DNA of 64,000 bases, taken from NCBI GenBank assembly GCA_030761205.1, contig JAULJL010000047.1:3506543-3570542 (forward strand). Reading direction: 5' to 3'. Position 1 is the first letter of the stretch; each line of letters starts with the position of its first letter. Origin of the DNA: Fremontodendron californicum. Lineage: Eukaryota; Streptophyta; Magnoliopsida; Malvales; Malvaceae. A program made the translations under genes and the position numbers. Positions 12,025 through 23,102 of the stretch are shown here, piece by piece. Below the pieces are notes generated by a model. That model worked only from the letters and a program-made list of their open reading frames with translations, was not told where the DNA came from and ran no database searches.

Positions 12025-12570
12025 CAACTAAAAAATTTCGATCTTATGGTTGCGGATTTGATATTTACGATTTTTTAAATATTTGAATTTGAATTTGTTT
12101 AATTTATCCGAAATCCGAATCCGTTTATTATCCATTTACTATCTGAATATTGCTATCTGAATCTGCATCCGACTTAAAAAGTAATATCCATCGAATATCT
12201 GAATTCGCTAAATATCCGAATTTATTAAATTAATTTTAAAAAATATAAATATAAAATTAACAACAACTAAATATGTAAATAGATATCGGATTCGGATATC
12301 CGAATCCGTTATCCATATAAATAAAGCAAATTCAGATAACGGATTTGGACATCTGATATTATCTGAATCAAAAGCAAAACAGATTCGAAAAACAGATATC
12401 CAGGAATTCATATCCGAATCCGTTTTGAATCCACTACGGATAGTAAATCTAAAATCAGAATCCACAAATTATCTGAATCCACACTATTCGAATCCGCAAA
12501 AAAACAAATTAAATAATATCAGATATTCAATTTTTTACTATCTATTGTCATATTGTCATCTCTACTTTTC
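12025..12570. repeat. Dispersed ATCCGAATCCG-rich repeat, copy 1
   Basis: Dense in GGATATCCGAATCCG and its inverse, so the whole segment can fold back. Related segments are at about 20460-20965 and 45890-46335. The exact ends were not resolved. Confidence 0.6.
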
Positions 12571-13665
12571 GGCTGTAATTTTTTTTTTTTTTTAATTTGT
12601 TCTAAATACATTTTTTGTCAACACATTATTAGAAAATGGGCAAATGGAATCTTCCCAAGTGCTTAGATGAATATGTACATGATGGAATTTCCATCTCTAT
12701 TTTAACATTATATCGATGAATGAATGGATTTGGAACAAATTCAAAAATATTACGAATGAAAAATTAATTTTTTTTTATAAAGTTACTTTATGAAAATGAA
12801 ACTATATGAAAAAAATCACGAGCTAATAATAGTGTAATTTTGTTCACCTATATATGGTTACATTTTGAAAGCTTTCTATTATAACTGTATAGTACTCTTT
12901 TTATATCTTCAGCTTTTCATTTGAAATAAATATAAAAACATATTTATGATAGTGAGGGTTATAAATAGAGAGTAAACCTAACAACTAACAAGTTAAAGGA
13001 TAATCAAAGCAAAAATATATCAGAGATAGAACTAAACCTAACAAATTAATGTACATTTAAAACCTATGAGATAAATCCTCGTATACTAGATCTGTTCAAG
13101 GATCGGGTTACTCGTTTTGCTTGATCCGCATTATTATTTAAGCAATAAAAAATATTTTTATTTAAATTTAATTATGAAAATATAAATATTAATATAAAAT
13201 AAATTTTTAATTATGAAAATATATTGGAGTATTGATAGATTTGGTGTCAGTTTAACTGAGTATGAAAATCACTTGCAAAAGCAACAGATCTGCTCAGTTT
13301 GTCTTGTCCCTGCAGCAATGCAAATGCAGAACTAGGGAGCACAAAATTGAAGTACATCTAAAATGACTGCACTTCTTTTTCTTATTTTTTCATTTTTTAT
13401 TATAAAAAAAAAAAAACTATAATTTGGGATTAAACACAACTGAAATTCGAATTTTAAATATGTTAGATATTATTTTTTGTGGGTCATTACATAAATCAAT
13501 TGGATTAAAATTCGCCTACATGATAACTTTATTTTACTGAAATTGAGACACCAAACTTATCTAGTTACCCATATAAATATTTGTTTAACTTTATGGTAAA
13601 GGAATTGATTGTCTTGAGATAACATAGTAACACATTTATTTGGGGCATAAATTGCTTGGACTGAG
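12571..13665. other. AT-rich intergenic DNA
   Basis: No gene seen. A half-element starting near 13090 (CTGTTCAAGGATCGGGT) resembles the left arm of the element at about 16813. Confidence 0.5.
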
Positions 13666-13673
13666 ACACCAAG

Positions 13674-13935
13674 GTAGAGGTGCTCATGGACCGGGCCGGG
13701 TTGAGTTAGGCCTAGGCTCGGAAAAAAATATTTTTTTTGTCCAAACCCGTTTCGGACCAGGTCTGGGCAGGCGCATAAGCCTATTTTATTATTCATAAAT
13801 TATTAAAAAATTATTTTTATATTAATATATATTTTATAATTAAATTTAAATAAAAAATTATTTTTTAATTGTTTAATAGTACCCAAGCCCGGCCCGGATC
13901 GGGTCGGGAGGGCTACTCGGCCCTTGAGTAGGTCT
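13674..13935. mobile_element. MITE family C (GGTGCTCATGG type)
   Basis: Left end GTAGAGGTGCTCATGG is matched by the inverse of CCTTGAGTAGGTCT at the right. GC-rich CGGGCCGGG arms surround an AT-rich centre. A perfect 8-bp duplication ACACCAAG (13666-13673 and 13936-13943) marks it as hAT-type. Confidence 0.85.
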
Positions 13936-13974
13936 ACACCAAGATAAATGCAAAGTAAAAAAAGCAAAAAAAAA

Positions 13975-14122
13975 AAATCAATATTTGGTTAGTTGAAGTG
14001 GTAAGCGATTTTAGTCCTCAAAATGGGAACAAAAGTTCGAATCTTGGGAGTCACCAATATTGGTAAAATTTTACCATCACGCTTTTTGAGAGACACCCTG
14101 GATTTAAAAAAAAAAAAAGAAT
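13975..14122 (+). mobile_element. tRNA-related SINE-like element with poly(A) tail
   Basis: An A-box-like GGTTAGTTGAAGTGGTAAG is followed about 35 bases later by a B-box-like AGTTCGAATCTTG. A short tRNA-unrelated body and an A-tract follow. No clear target duplication was found. Confidence 0.6.
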
Positions 14123-14238
14123 TCGCATGGAGAAAAGAATGAAATTCCAATATTTACCAATTTAATTCATTTTTACAGTTTAAAAGTCCCTTCAAACATA
14201 AACATGTCAAACATAAAATAGAATAAAGAAAAAAAAGT

Positions 14239-14419
14239 ACTTAAAATTCAGTACAGACACATACTTAAAATTCAGTACAGACACATACTTATTTTGATAG
14301 TGAATGAAAAACTAAAAACTCAACCCTGAATGAATGACTTAAAATTCAGTACAGACACATACTTATTTTGATAGTGAATGAAAAACTAAAAACTCAACCC
14401 TGAATGAATGCAGCATAAA
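14239..14419. repeat. Tandem duplication, short and long units
   Basis: The 24-base unit starting ACTTAAAATTCAGTACAG occurs three times (near 14239, 14263 and 14338). The last two lie in a longer unit of about 75-80 bp that is duplicated almost exactly. Confidence 0.9.
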
Positions 14420-15914
14420 ATTAAAAAGATTTTTTTTTAATTTAATTTTTACCAGGTTGTATATGTGGCTAGTTAATTTCAAATATATGCTTGTAAAATC
14501 ATATAATAAATAATTTATAGAAGATGAAGCTAAATATATATAGTTCATTTTTATATATTAACAGTGAATTTTTTTTTTAATTATAGAAGCAGATTAAAAG
14601 ATTGTCACATATTTTATTTTATTTTTTAATTAATTTTTTAAATATTTTTTTAAAGATATATGTAATTCTACTAACTCGAAATCTAATAATTTTATTGTGA
14701 TAATTTATCATATATATTATTGCCTGACAGTGAAGCAAAGTAATTTGAGAGACAGCTTTACCTCAAAATAAATGAATGCAACAAACCCTTTATCACAGGC
14801 TTACCCTTTATCACAGGCTTATATCTCATTCAATTTTTCCTGTCCCAGAAAAAAAAAAAAGTTCCCTTTTTTTCACTTGTGAGTACCTTTCACATGCCCT
14901 TTAGTAAATATATAGTATTTTATTTAATTAAAAACAAAAGAAATTAATGGGAAATTTTAATAAAAAGGAAAAGTTGTCTATTTAATTAATTATTTTCTTT
15001 AGCTAGCATACAAAGTGGCTTTTAGACTTAGTACAAATTGTTTTTATATCATGAGTGTGAAAAAAATTTGGTTTTATATCATGTACAAACTATAATTAAA
15101 TGTAATTTTTGCAGTCTTGTTTTGTCTAACTAATAATAGTCATAAAACAGGATGGATGTTTATGGAAAACTATTTAGGGCTCCTATAATAAATTAACCAT
15201 TTATGCATTGTTTTTTTTTTAACAGATAAAAAGTAAAAAAAAAAAAAAAATTGTAAATTGGATTTACTTTATGCTGTTTTAGCCATTTCAAAAAAAAAAT
15301 TAAATTTAAAATTTAAAATTTAATTCAATTGATTCATACAATCCTTCGAACATTTTATTTTTATAAGATTTCATTGTTGTCAAAGAAAAAGTTAACCCTG
15401 CTACTATACTATTGCTACTGTTGCATCCTTTTTACTGAAAATGTTAGATCCTTATTTATTTATTTTTTATATTATTCAAATTTTTTATTTTTTAAAATAT
15501 TTGACACATGTGTTCGATATATATTCAGGTATGAGTATGGGATATGATCTTTTAAATATATAAAAAAATATATATAAAAAAATTGATCATACTCATATTA
15601 AACACATACATGTATCCGATATTTAATTATCTTAAATCTGAATACCATAGATCTTTTTAACCTTTAAATTATTTAATTTCAATTATTTTCTTTCCTTAAA
15701 TCTCTTGAAACTTAAAGATTAAAAATTTTAAGAGGGGGACCGGCGGGCGACATGTGGCTGGTGTCGATTGGTGGTGACTGATGAGGAATCTGTGAATGCC
15801 CTCTCATGAAGCAGCAAGAAAGGCAAAACGCTTTTATTTCCAGTAAACTTCCGAAAAAATTTCCTTTTTTTTTGCATGGTAAAAGAGATACGGGCAATAT
15901 TTCAGCTTTTCACA
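14420..15914. other. AT-rich intergenic DNA
   Basis: No gene seen. It contains a family D copy at about 14560-14720, the short tandem CCCTTTATCACAGGCTTA at about 14788-14822, and a decayed family A relative at about 15490-15650. Confidence 0.5.
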
Positions 15915-16250
15915 CCGACGGTAGAACTGATAATTTATGTATGTATGTCGTATTTTGTATCAGTAATATAAGTATAAATACAATATAAATTATTAAATGT
16001 GTCAAAATTTTAAACACGAATATGATATATATAGCCAACAGTCATGTAATCTGTTGATAGAGTATTGAACTTTTTGTTTCAGTGATCAGAAATCAAATCC
16101 TGACAATCTCAAATAAAAAAAAAAAAAAAGAATATGATACATGTACTAAACAACTCGTGTTTAAATGTGTCGTGTCGTATTTGTTACATTATTTTTATAT
16201 CTATTACACGTATCGTATTTTCGTATCGTGCCTAAAATTATCAAATCTAT
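15915..16250. repeat. Decayed family B MITE carrying a SINE-like insert
   Basis: The flanks carry AACTGATAATT and AAAATTATCAAATCT ends and CGTGT words. At about 16034-16130 an A-box-like TCTGTTGATAGAGTATTG, a B-box-like AAATCAAATCCTGACAA and an A-tract interrupt it. Confidence 0.5.
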
Positions 16251-16812
16251 CGAAAAATCAATAAAATCACATGTGTACCTCATATAATTTCCAAAAAAAA
16301 AAATTGCCTTATTTGGATGCAAGAATTTCGTGACACCAATCCGATTTACCTTATATATATATATATATATAGTTATATAGTTATAATTATTCATTTATTC
16401 TTCTCTATTTTTTTAGCATTAGTCATATAACTTTTAAGTCAAGAAAAAGATTGAGTGTTTGTGAAAATTAAAAATTCAATTAACTTTTTACATTCATTTT
16501 TGCAGCTATATATATATATAATTGACTTAACTTGCAGCAAAAGTAAGAATGTATTTAACCCTATAGTTGCTTTTTTAGGTTTCTAGTTTTACTTTCAATT
16601 ATAGAGAGTATGCCATTTATTTACTTTTATACAAAGTTATACTCAGCCTAAATGTTTTATGGTGTTAATATCAAAGAATAGAATTGTGTTCGAAGTGCAT
16701 GTGGTACAGATTTAGATACCCATAAGCCTAATAGCCTATATATCATTTTTCCTCCTATGCATTCTTCAATGAATTGAAAATAAAAATAAATAAATAAAAT
16801 AAGATTGATTCC

Positions 16813-17066
16813 GACCTGTCTAAGGATCGGGTTACCCGTCGATTTGAATTGGGCTAGGTTTGGGTAAAAAATTTCGTAATTCAGGTTAATCTGACCCGAA
16901 TTACTATTTATTAAACAAAAAATATTTTTTATTTAAATTTAATTATAAAATATATATATATATATTAATATAAAATGAATTTTTAATATTTTTTAAACAG
17001 TGAAACGGACTTAGGTAAGGAAAAACAATTTCGGGCTGCAATCCGACCCGACCTATGTACAGGTCT
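16813..17066. mobile_element. Small inverted-repeat element (GACCTGTnnAAGGATCGGGT type)
   Basis: Left GACCTGTCTAAGGATCGGGT is inverse to the right ACCCGACCTATGTACAGGTC with few mismatches. The centre is AT-rich. The flanks agree only in part, so the duplication is uncertain. Confidence 0.7.
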
Positions 17067-17184
17067 AATTGATCAATTTGGGACACTATTCCTTATTTTC
17101 CATTCGAATTTTGTACACGAATTTGAAGTCAGCTTTGATCTATAAATCTATTTTACACCTAATTCTTTATTTTTTTTTTTAAAT

Positions 17185-17327
17185 ATTTGTATTCGGCACA
17201 TATTCGGATATAGTATTAAAGTATAATCCTCAAAATATACAAAAAACTTGAAAATATTATTAGGTATACTCGTGTTGGACACATACCCGTATCCAACACT
17301 CACTTCCGAATCCAAATACCATAGCTA
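17185..17327 (+). repeat. Decayed family A MITE fragment
   Basis: Retains ATTCGGCACATATTCGG, ACACATACCCGTATCC and a final ACCATAG. The left end is lost. Confidence 0.6.
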
Positions 17328-17565
17328 GCTATGTATAAGATTGATTGATATGCAGAAATGAGAGTCATTGGTTTGCTTAGAAAATGATATCATCTGCTGA
17401 TTAATTAGTTTTACTCAAACTAAAACAATTTAAGTTCATACAGAACACAAAGAGAAAATAAAATGCTACCTTCAAAGTTCATAAAGAAACACAAAGGGTA
17501 ATTACATTTTGTCAAGACAAAGAGATTCCAACTTTTTTCATAATCCCAAAATGGAAAGATTTAAC

Positions 17566-17805
17566 TAGATCAGGCAATGTTGGACACGACATGATTACAC
17601 AACACGAATACGACCCAAAAAGAAAAACTAAAAACACGATACGAAAAAATAACACAAACACGACACGAATACACAAACGTCTCAAAATCTATATAATACG
17701 AATTATTATCGTATCAAAGTTTATATAAATATAAAATACCTTAAATACGATTATGACACGATAAAATATACGAACACAACACGGATACAAGAATTACCAA
17801 GTCTA
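17566..17805. mobile_element. MITE family B with perfect 8-bp duplication
   Basis: Begins TAGATCAGGCAAT and ends with the inverse ATTACCAAGTCTA. It is flanked by GATTTAAC on both sides (17558-17565 and 17806-17813). It lies about 115 bp beyond the MYB stop codon, so it may be near that gene's 3' end. Confidence 0.88.
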
Positions 17806-17920
17806 GATTTAACCCCTAGAAAAATAACTCAAACCTTTTTTTCTTTCTTTTTTTTCCTTTTTCCAAATAAAAGCTTACAGTGAAATGAAGGCATGGAGAG
17901 GAACAGAGAAGAAGAAAAGC

Positions 17921-19161
17921 TTAGAAAATTGAAGAAAGTTCCATCATCTGATTCATCTGATCTTCTACTTGACCAGAACTCTCATCCAAAAGCCACTTCT
18001 CAAGAAACATTAATGGAGGATTATTATTATTATTACTATTACTGTTCTGATCAGGTTTTTGCTGCTTCTTCTCGACCTTGTAATGATCATTTCCAGAATC
18101 CTGAAAAGTAGCCATTGAAGTAGAATCACAAGTAGATTTGTCCCATGCAACATTGTTCATATTCTCAAATGATAAAATTGACTCAAAATCTTCATTAGAG
18201 ATTAAATCACCACCTTCTTGTTCAGCTTTCGATCTATTATTATATCCACCTTGAAGAGAAGTTGTAGCAGCTGAAGAACTACTACCAATACTGTCATTAT
18301 TGTTATCAAAACTGCTGTTATTTTGATTTTGATTCGATTTTTCTTTGAGAATTAGAGGAGGACTTGGTGATGATCTCATCCAACCTTGAAGAAGACGAGA
18401 AATATTCTCAGTGCTCGAAGCATATGTAGAAGAAGAGGTTTGACTTAGCCTAAGAGTAGTTGAAGCAGCAAAATCTAAGCTCCTTGAAGATTCTTGTGCC
18501 ATGTGAGGGTCCAAATTAGCTGACTGAAACTTGTTTAGCTTCTTCTTCAAATGGGTGTTCCAGTAGTTCTTTATATCATTATCTGTTCTTTGTGATAGGT
18601 ATGAAGCTATGGCTGCCCATCTATATAAAAAAAAGATAAAACTTGCAGACTTAGAAAATCTGATCAGATAAATATTTTGTTTTTAATTTGTTTGAATTGA
18701 AAAAGAAGAAGATTGAGGATTACTTGTTACCCAATAATGCTTGCAAATGAATTATCATCCCTTCTTCATGAGGAGTAAAGTTCCCTCTCTTGATTCCTGG
18801 TCTCAGGTAATTAGTCCATCTAAGTCTGCAACTTTTGCTGCATCTCAGCAACCCTTTTTTCAAAAAACAAAATTATATTTGAATCAGAAAAAAAGTACTG
18901 GGAACAAAACCAGGGAAAACTATGAAATCCCCATTTTTCATTGAACCGAAAAATTTCCAATTCTGAACAGATAAGCTAAAAGAAAAAAAAAAGTATGTGA
19001 TGATCTGTTTGTTGGTGTAAAAAAATACCAGTATTTGAGGGCACTGATCTCCAATTTCCTGGACCATGTTCTTGGATGTAAGAAACAAGTATGATGTCTT
19101 CCTCAGGGGTCCATGGACCTTTCTTGATACCAATTTTATCACAGCAAGGAGGTCTTCCCAT
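17921..19161 (-). CDS. MYB60: R2R3-MYB transcription factor, subgroup 1 (MYB60-like)
   Basis: DNA-binding transcription factor of 320 residues in three exons (minus strand): 19029-19161, 18724-18853 and 17921-18620. Exons join with GT-AG borders in phase; the 133- and 130-bp lengths of the first two are typical of R2R3-MYB genes. The protein starts MGRPPCCDKIGIKKGPWTPE, continues GNFTPHEEGMIIHLQALLGNK in R3 and leaves the repeat at NTHLKKKLNKFQ. The tail has TYASSTENISRLLQGW and FLEKWLLDESSGQ, like the C-terminal motifs of the MYB30/31/60/94/96 group. The R3 wording matches what I recall of grape MYB60, and AGD14 sits nearby as in Arabidopsis. MYB60 is known as a guard-cell regulator of stomatal opening. 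No break is seen. The subgroup is near certain; MYB60 over its paralogues is probable. Confidence 0.93.
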
Positions 19162-19184
19162 GGCTTACTAATTTCAAGTTTCAC

Positions 19185-19196
19185 CCCCCCCCCCCT
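19185..19196. repeat. Poly(C) tract in MYB 5' leader
   Basis: Twelve or so C in a row lie just upstream of the MYB start codon. The length may be affected by sequencing. Confidence 0.8.
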
Positions 19197-19292
19197 TTGC
19201 TTTCTTTTCTCTCTATCTCTTTTTTTGCTTTGGCTTTCAGCTAGGACTTTTCAGATAGTTCTATAACCATGTGAGCTTTCATATATATATAA
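19195..19292 (-). promoter_or_regulatory. MYB gene core promoter / 5' leader with AAAG cluster
   Basis: On the minus strand a TATATATA box lies about 120-130 bp before the ATG. Eight AAAG words, the core of DOF sites, lie between it and the ATG. DOF clusters close to the start codon are known from the guard-cell MYB60 promoter. Function here is inferred. Confidence 0.45.
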
Positions 19293-20459
19293 AGGGAGGA
19301 GAGATGGCCTTAGAAGAGGGAAGCAAAAAAAAAATTAACAAAAAAAGTCATAATCTGAGATGAAAAAATATTACAAATATTGAGATACGTAATTTTAAAC
19401 TTATTATACAACAATTTGATATCTACCTTGCTAAGTAAGTAGTCCCTTTTATTAACTTTCCCTTAAATATACTCAATCAAGAAAAACCAAGTTAGAAGGT
19501 GAATTTGAAGTTGAAGTTGAAGTTGAAGTAGAATCTTACTTTTATATATATATATATAGGATTCAACTTTCCCTTCTAAGGAGATTAAGTGTTGAATTTA
19601 TTAGTACTAAATTTGTATTATAAAAATTGTTTAATATATTACTGAAAATTAAGTACTTAATATAATTTTTTTTATAACGGTAAATCTTAAATTTTAAAAA
19701 TTATTCATTTTACAATTTTAATCTTATTAACATAATATTTTATATTATTTTGATCAATAGTTCTGGATAAATTTTAAAATGAATAATTTAAATATCTCAT
19801 CTTCTGTAACAAAAAAAAGGAATAATTTAGTTCAAATATAAATTTTTTAAAAATAAAATTAACTTAAAAAGTTCTGCATTAAGTGATAAGTAGCTCTTTA
19901 CCTACTTATCTCATTCAACATTTTTTTGTTGAAAATTTTCTATTAAGTAAAATTTAATATGAATTATCAAATACATTGAAAGTTTTTTCAATGCATTGAG
20001 AATTATATTACTTATTTTGTTGCTATGTTTTAATCTTTTATCTTGGGGATCTTTTTTCCTATAATCACCTCACTGTATTAATATTGACTGTTTAAACCTT
20101 TCTCTTTGAGTATTAATACAAGCATTTGGCATGCATAACTTAAATTTTAATTATTAATAATGGCTCATCATGAAAGTATAAAACCAATAACAACTGTCTT
20201 TCGACAAAATTAATTAATCATGATATATAATATTATATATATCTAATTAATCTAGCTACTAAATAGGATCTTTATTGAAACTTTGGATTGAAATTTCAAT
20301 AAAAAAAAATGAGCCTTACTACCCAAATAATCCTTAATATATAAATGACATAGTTATATTTCAAACCCGAAAAAGAAAAAAATATATATATTCACATAAT
20401 GAAATCCAATTCTAATTAAGACCTGAAACTTCTAAACTTTTCTTTGTACCATTGAGATA
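19293..20459. other. MYB upstream region, AT-rich
   Basis: No gene seen. A GAAGTT hexamer array lies at about 19500-19530 and (TA)n at about 19543-19558. Confidence 0.5.
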
Positions 20460-20965
20460 AAATTAGAGATATTAATGAATAATAAAAAATTAGATATACC
20501 GATATTATTCAATTCGATTTTTATAGATTCGGATAATTTTTGAATTCGGATATTAAATTTACTATCCATGGTAGATTTGGAGCGAATTTGGAACCCTTGG
20601 ATATTTGATATTTGAACCCGTTTTGATTTTAGTTCAGTTAGTGTCGGATATTTGAATTCGTTATTCGAATATGCTTTACTTATATGAATATTATCGGATA
20701 TCCGCTTACATATTTGTAAAATATAAATAAATAAAAAAAATTATGCTTGTGTAGAAATTCAAACCTTTGCGAGCAAACCCTTATTATCAAGAATTCGAAT
20801 ATTTAGCGGATTTGAATATCCAACGGATATAGCTATCTAATTTGAATTTGGATTCAAATATTAATATTCGGATAGTAAGCAGATAATAAACGAATTCGAA
20901 TATTATGTAAATTAATCGAATTCGATTATTTAAAAAATCACAGATATCAGATCCGCTGTTATTTC
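20460..20965. repeat. Dispersed ATCCGAATCCG-rich repeat, copy 2
   Basis: Shares GGATATTTGAATTCG, GCGGATTTGAATATCC and similar inverse words with the segments at about 12025 and 45890. It has decayed ends. Confidence 0.55.
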
Positions 20966-22470
20966 TAAATAAAATCTCCTTGGTTTTAACAAGATAATTA
21001 TATATAACCAGAACAAGTCAATATTTACTTCATCTAAATTTTAACGAATATTTGATTAAATGATTTGTGCATATATATTTTTTAAAAAGTTTATTTTAAT
21101 CTTCTTTCTCCGGAAGAAAAAAAAAAAAAAAAGCCTTGCATATAGATGTCATCGTAGCTGTTCTAAATATTACTTCCTTAACGCTATACATGTTAGAAAA
21201 AATATATTCTTTCATCTTCTTAAATTCTTTAATCTAACATTAAATAATTCTTTAATGTTTTCATGCATTTGATTATACTGACAAAAATGAGTTGGGGAAA
21301 GGAACTTGACGAACTCGAAATTTAATCAGATAGAAGACGAAGAAAACAAGTGAGAATTAAAATCTTGACCAACCAGTATTTAATCAATTACTATAAAAAA
21401 TTTTGGTTTCGCTCGGATCATAATTTTATTCAATATGAACAAATCGTAGATATTTACAAAATAATATTTAATGTAATAAATCAACAAAATAATTCAGTTG
21501 AAAATTCAATAATTCATAAACTAAAATAAAAAACTTAATTTTTAATGATAAAAACTAATAATTTATACTTTTACAGCGTATTAAAACATTAAAAAAAAAA
21601 TTGAAAATGAAATATAACAATCTGGATTTGATTCATGAGTATTTATATTATTCAATAGATATGTTAAACTTAAATTACACTAAATATTAAGTACATTCAT
21701 CCACAATTAATTGGGTTTACGGATATTCATGCAATTTGGATTTGATTTATGGTTATTTATACTACTCAATAGTAGATATGAAATTATGAATCTAGGCTTA
21801 AAATATTATATTGAAATGACACTAAACACGAAATACATTCATTCACCATTAATTAGGTTCATATATATTATAGATTTATGAATGGTTAAGTTCGTGAATA
21901 ATTAGATTTATGTGACTTGAAATTAAAAAATATAAACATTAAATAAAAAAATAAAAACATTAATGAATAGTTCTGCAAACTTAATTAAATACAAATCTAA
22001 CAATCATTGTTAACTATTTTTGCTGAACCTCAAAATAATAGTAAGGTATAAATTATGAGATTGTTTTTTATATATTGATAGTGTAATTTTTAATTTTATA
22101 AGTAAGATTAAGAGATTGTCACATATTTTATTTTTTTTAATTTATTTTAAAATAACGTAAGAGATACGTGTCATCTACTAATCCGTTTATATAATTTAAA
22201 ATTTTCATTGACGAATTTATGAGATAATTTCTCATTAATTATTATTGGTTTATTATTATTATTATTTTGCCTTGGGACTTAATGGATTTGCCAAGGTAGG
22301 TAGCTGTTTTCATGTGACGATGTGTTTCAACGTCTTTAAAGCATCGTGCCAATCAACAAAGTACACCTACTACTTTATTTTTCTTGGTAAAAATTAAATA
22401 AATTCACATATATATTTGATGAATATGATTTAACCCTATCCCGATCTAATATTTCTCGTAAATCTTATGG
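20966..22470. other. AT-rich intergenic DNA
   Basis: No gene seen. Two diverged direct repeats of about 120 bp (AATYTGGATTTGATTYATG...TTTATAYTAYTCAATAG) start near 21620 and 21735. A family D copy lies at about 22065-22235. Confidence 0.45.
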
Positions 22471-23102
22471 TTGATGTCTTTTAATGACGAGCTGACATGT
22501 CCTTCGGTTTGAGTTTCTGTTAAGATATAAGAGCTCGTAACTAAACGCAGCAGACTCGTCACCAACTATTTTATAATCGTTACCTCGTTTGAGAGGCAAT
22601 TGTTATGACCATCAGGTCCGTCAGGTCCAGAATCCATAAGGCTCAGAATCCAAGTCAACAGACCCAACAATCTTAGTCAATGTCATAGGGGACACGTGGA
22701 TGTTATTCGACGCCCCAGAGGTCAAGTCGAACTCCACTTACCCACTCCAAAGAGCATGTCGAGCTCTACCTGCCCGGTCCAAAGGTCAATTCGAACTCCA
22801 CCTACTAATAGAAGATTGCCTATACTGTTGACCACAGAACCCCTATGAGCAGACGACACGTGACGCCTTTTTGGTTGCTCAAATAGGCATAAATAGCCCA
22901 ATAAGAGTCGATCTCAGGTACACTCTATAAGCTCAGACTTTTATTACTCTAGTGATATCCTCTCCTATCTTCCTCAAACACTCGTTGACTTAAGCATCGG
23001 AGCATCCCTGGAGATCAAACTCTGGCGTCCTCTGACCTCCTTTTCATCTTCACATAAACTCAGACCGTGAGACACGTCAGCTCGCCACTAAAGGACATCA
23101 GT
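22471..23102. mobile_element. Element with ~50-bp terminal inverted repeats and LTR-like interior
   Basis: The left arm (22471-22523, with GACGAGCTGACATGTCC) is about 80% inverse to the right arm (23048-23101, with GACACGTCAGCTCGCC). The interior is much more GC-rich than its surroundings. It has three related words of the form GGTCAAGTCGAACTCCAC, and a stretch around TTGACTTAAGCATCGGAGC that recalls plant LTR sequences. No coding sequence was found, nor a clear target duplication. Confidence 0.6.

Noticed and set aside
13985..14055. A functional tRNA gene
   Set aside because: A- and B-box-like words are present, but the arms do not pair into a cloverleaf and an A-tail follows, so a SINE is the better reading.
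17921..18550. A separate 209-codon gene
   Set aside because: It is the last exon of the MYB gene read from an internal Met; the upstream exons join to it in phase.
22471..23102. An integrated pararetrovirus fragment
   Set aside because: No reverse transcriptase, coat or movement-protein frame is visible; the inverse arms point to a transposon.
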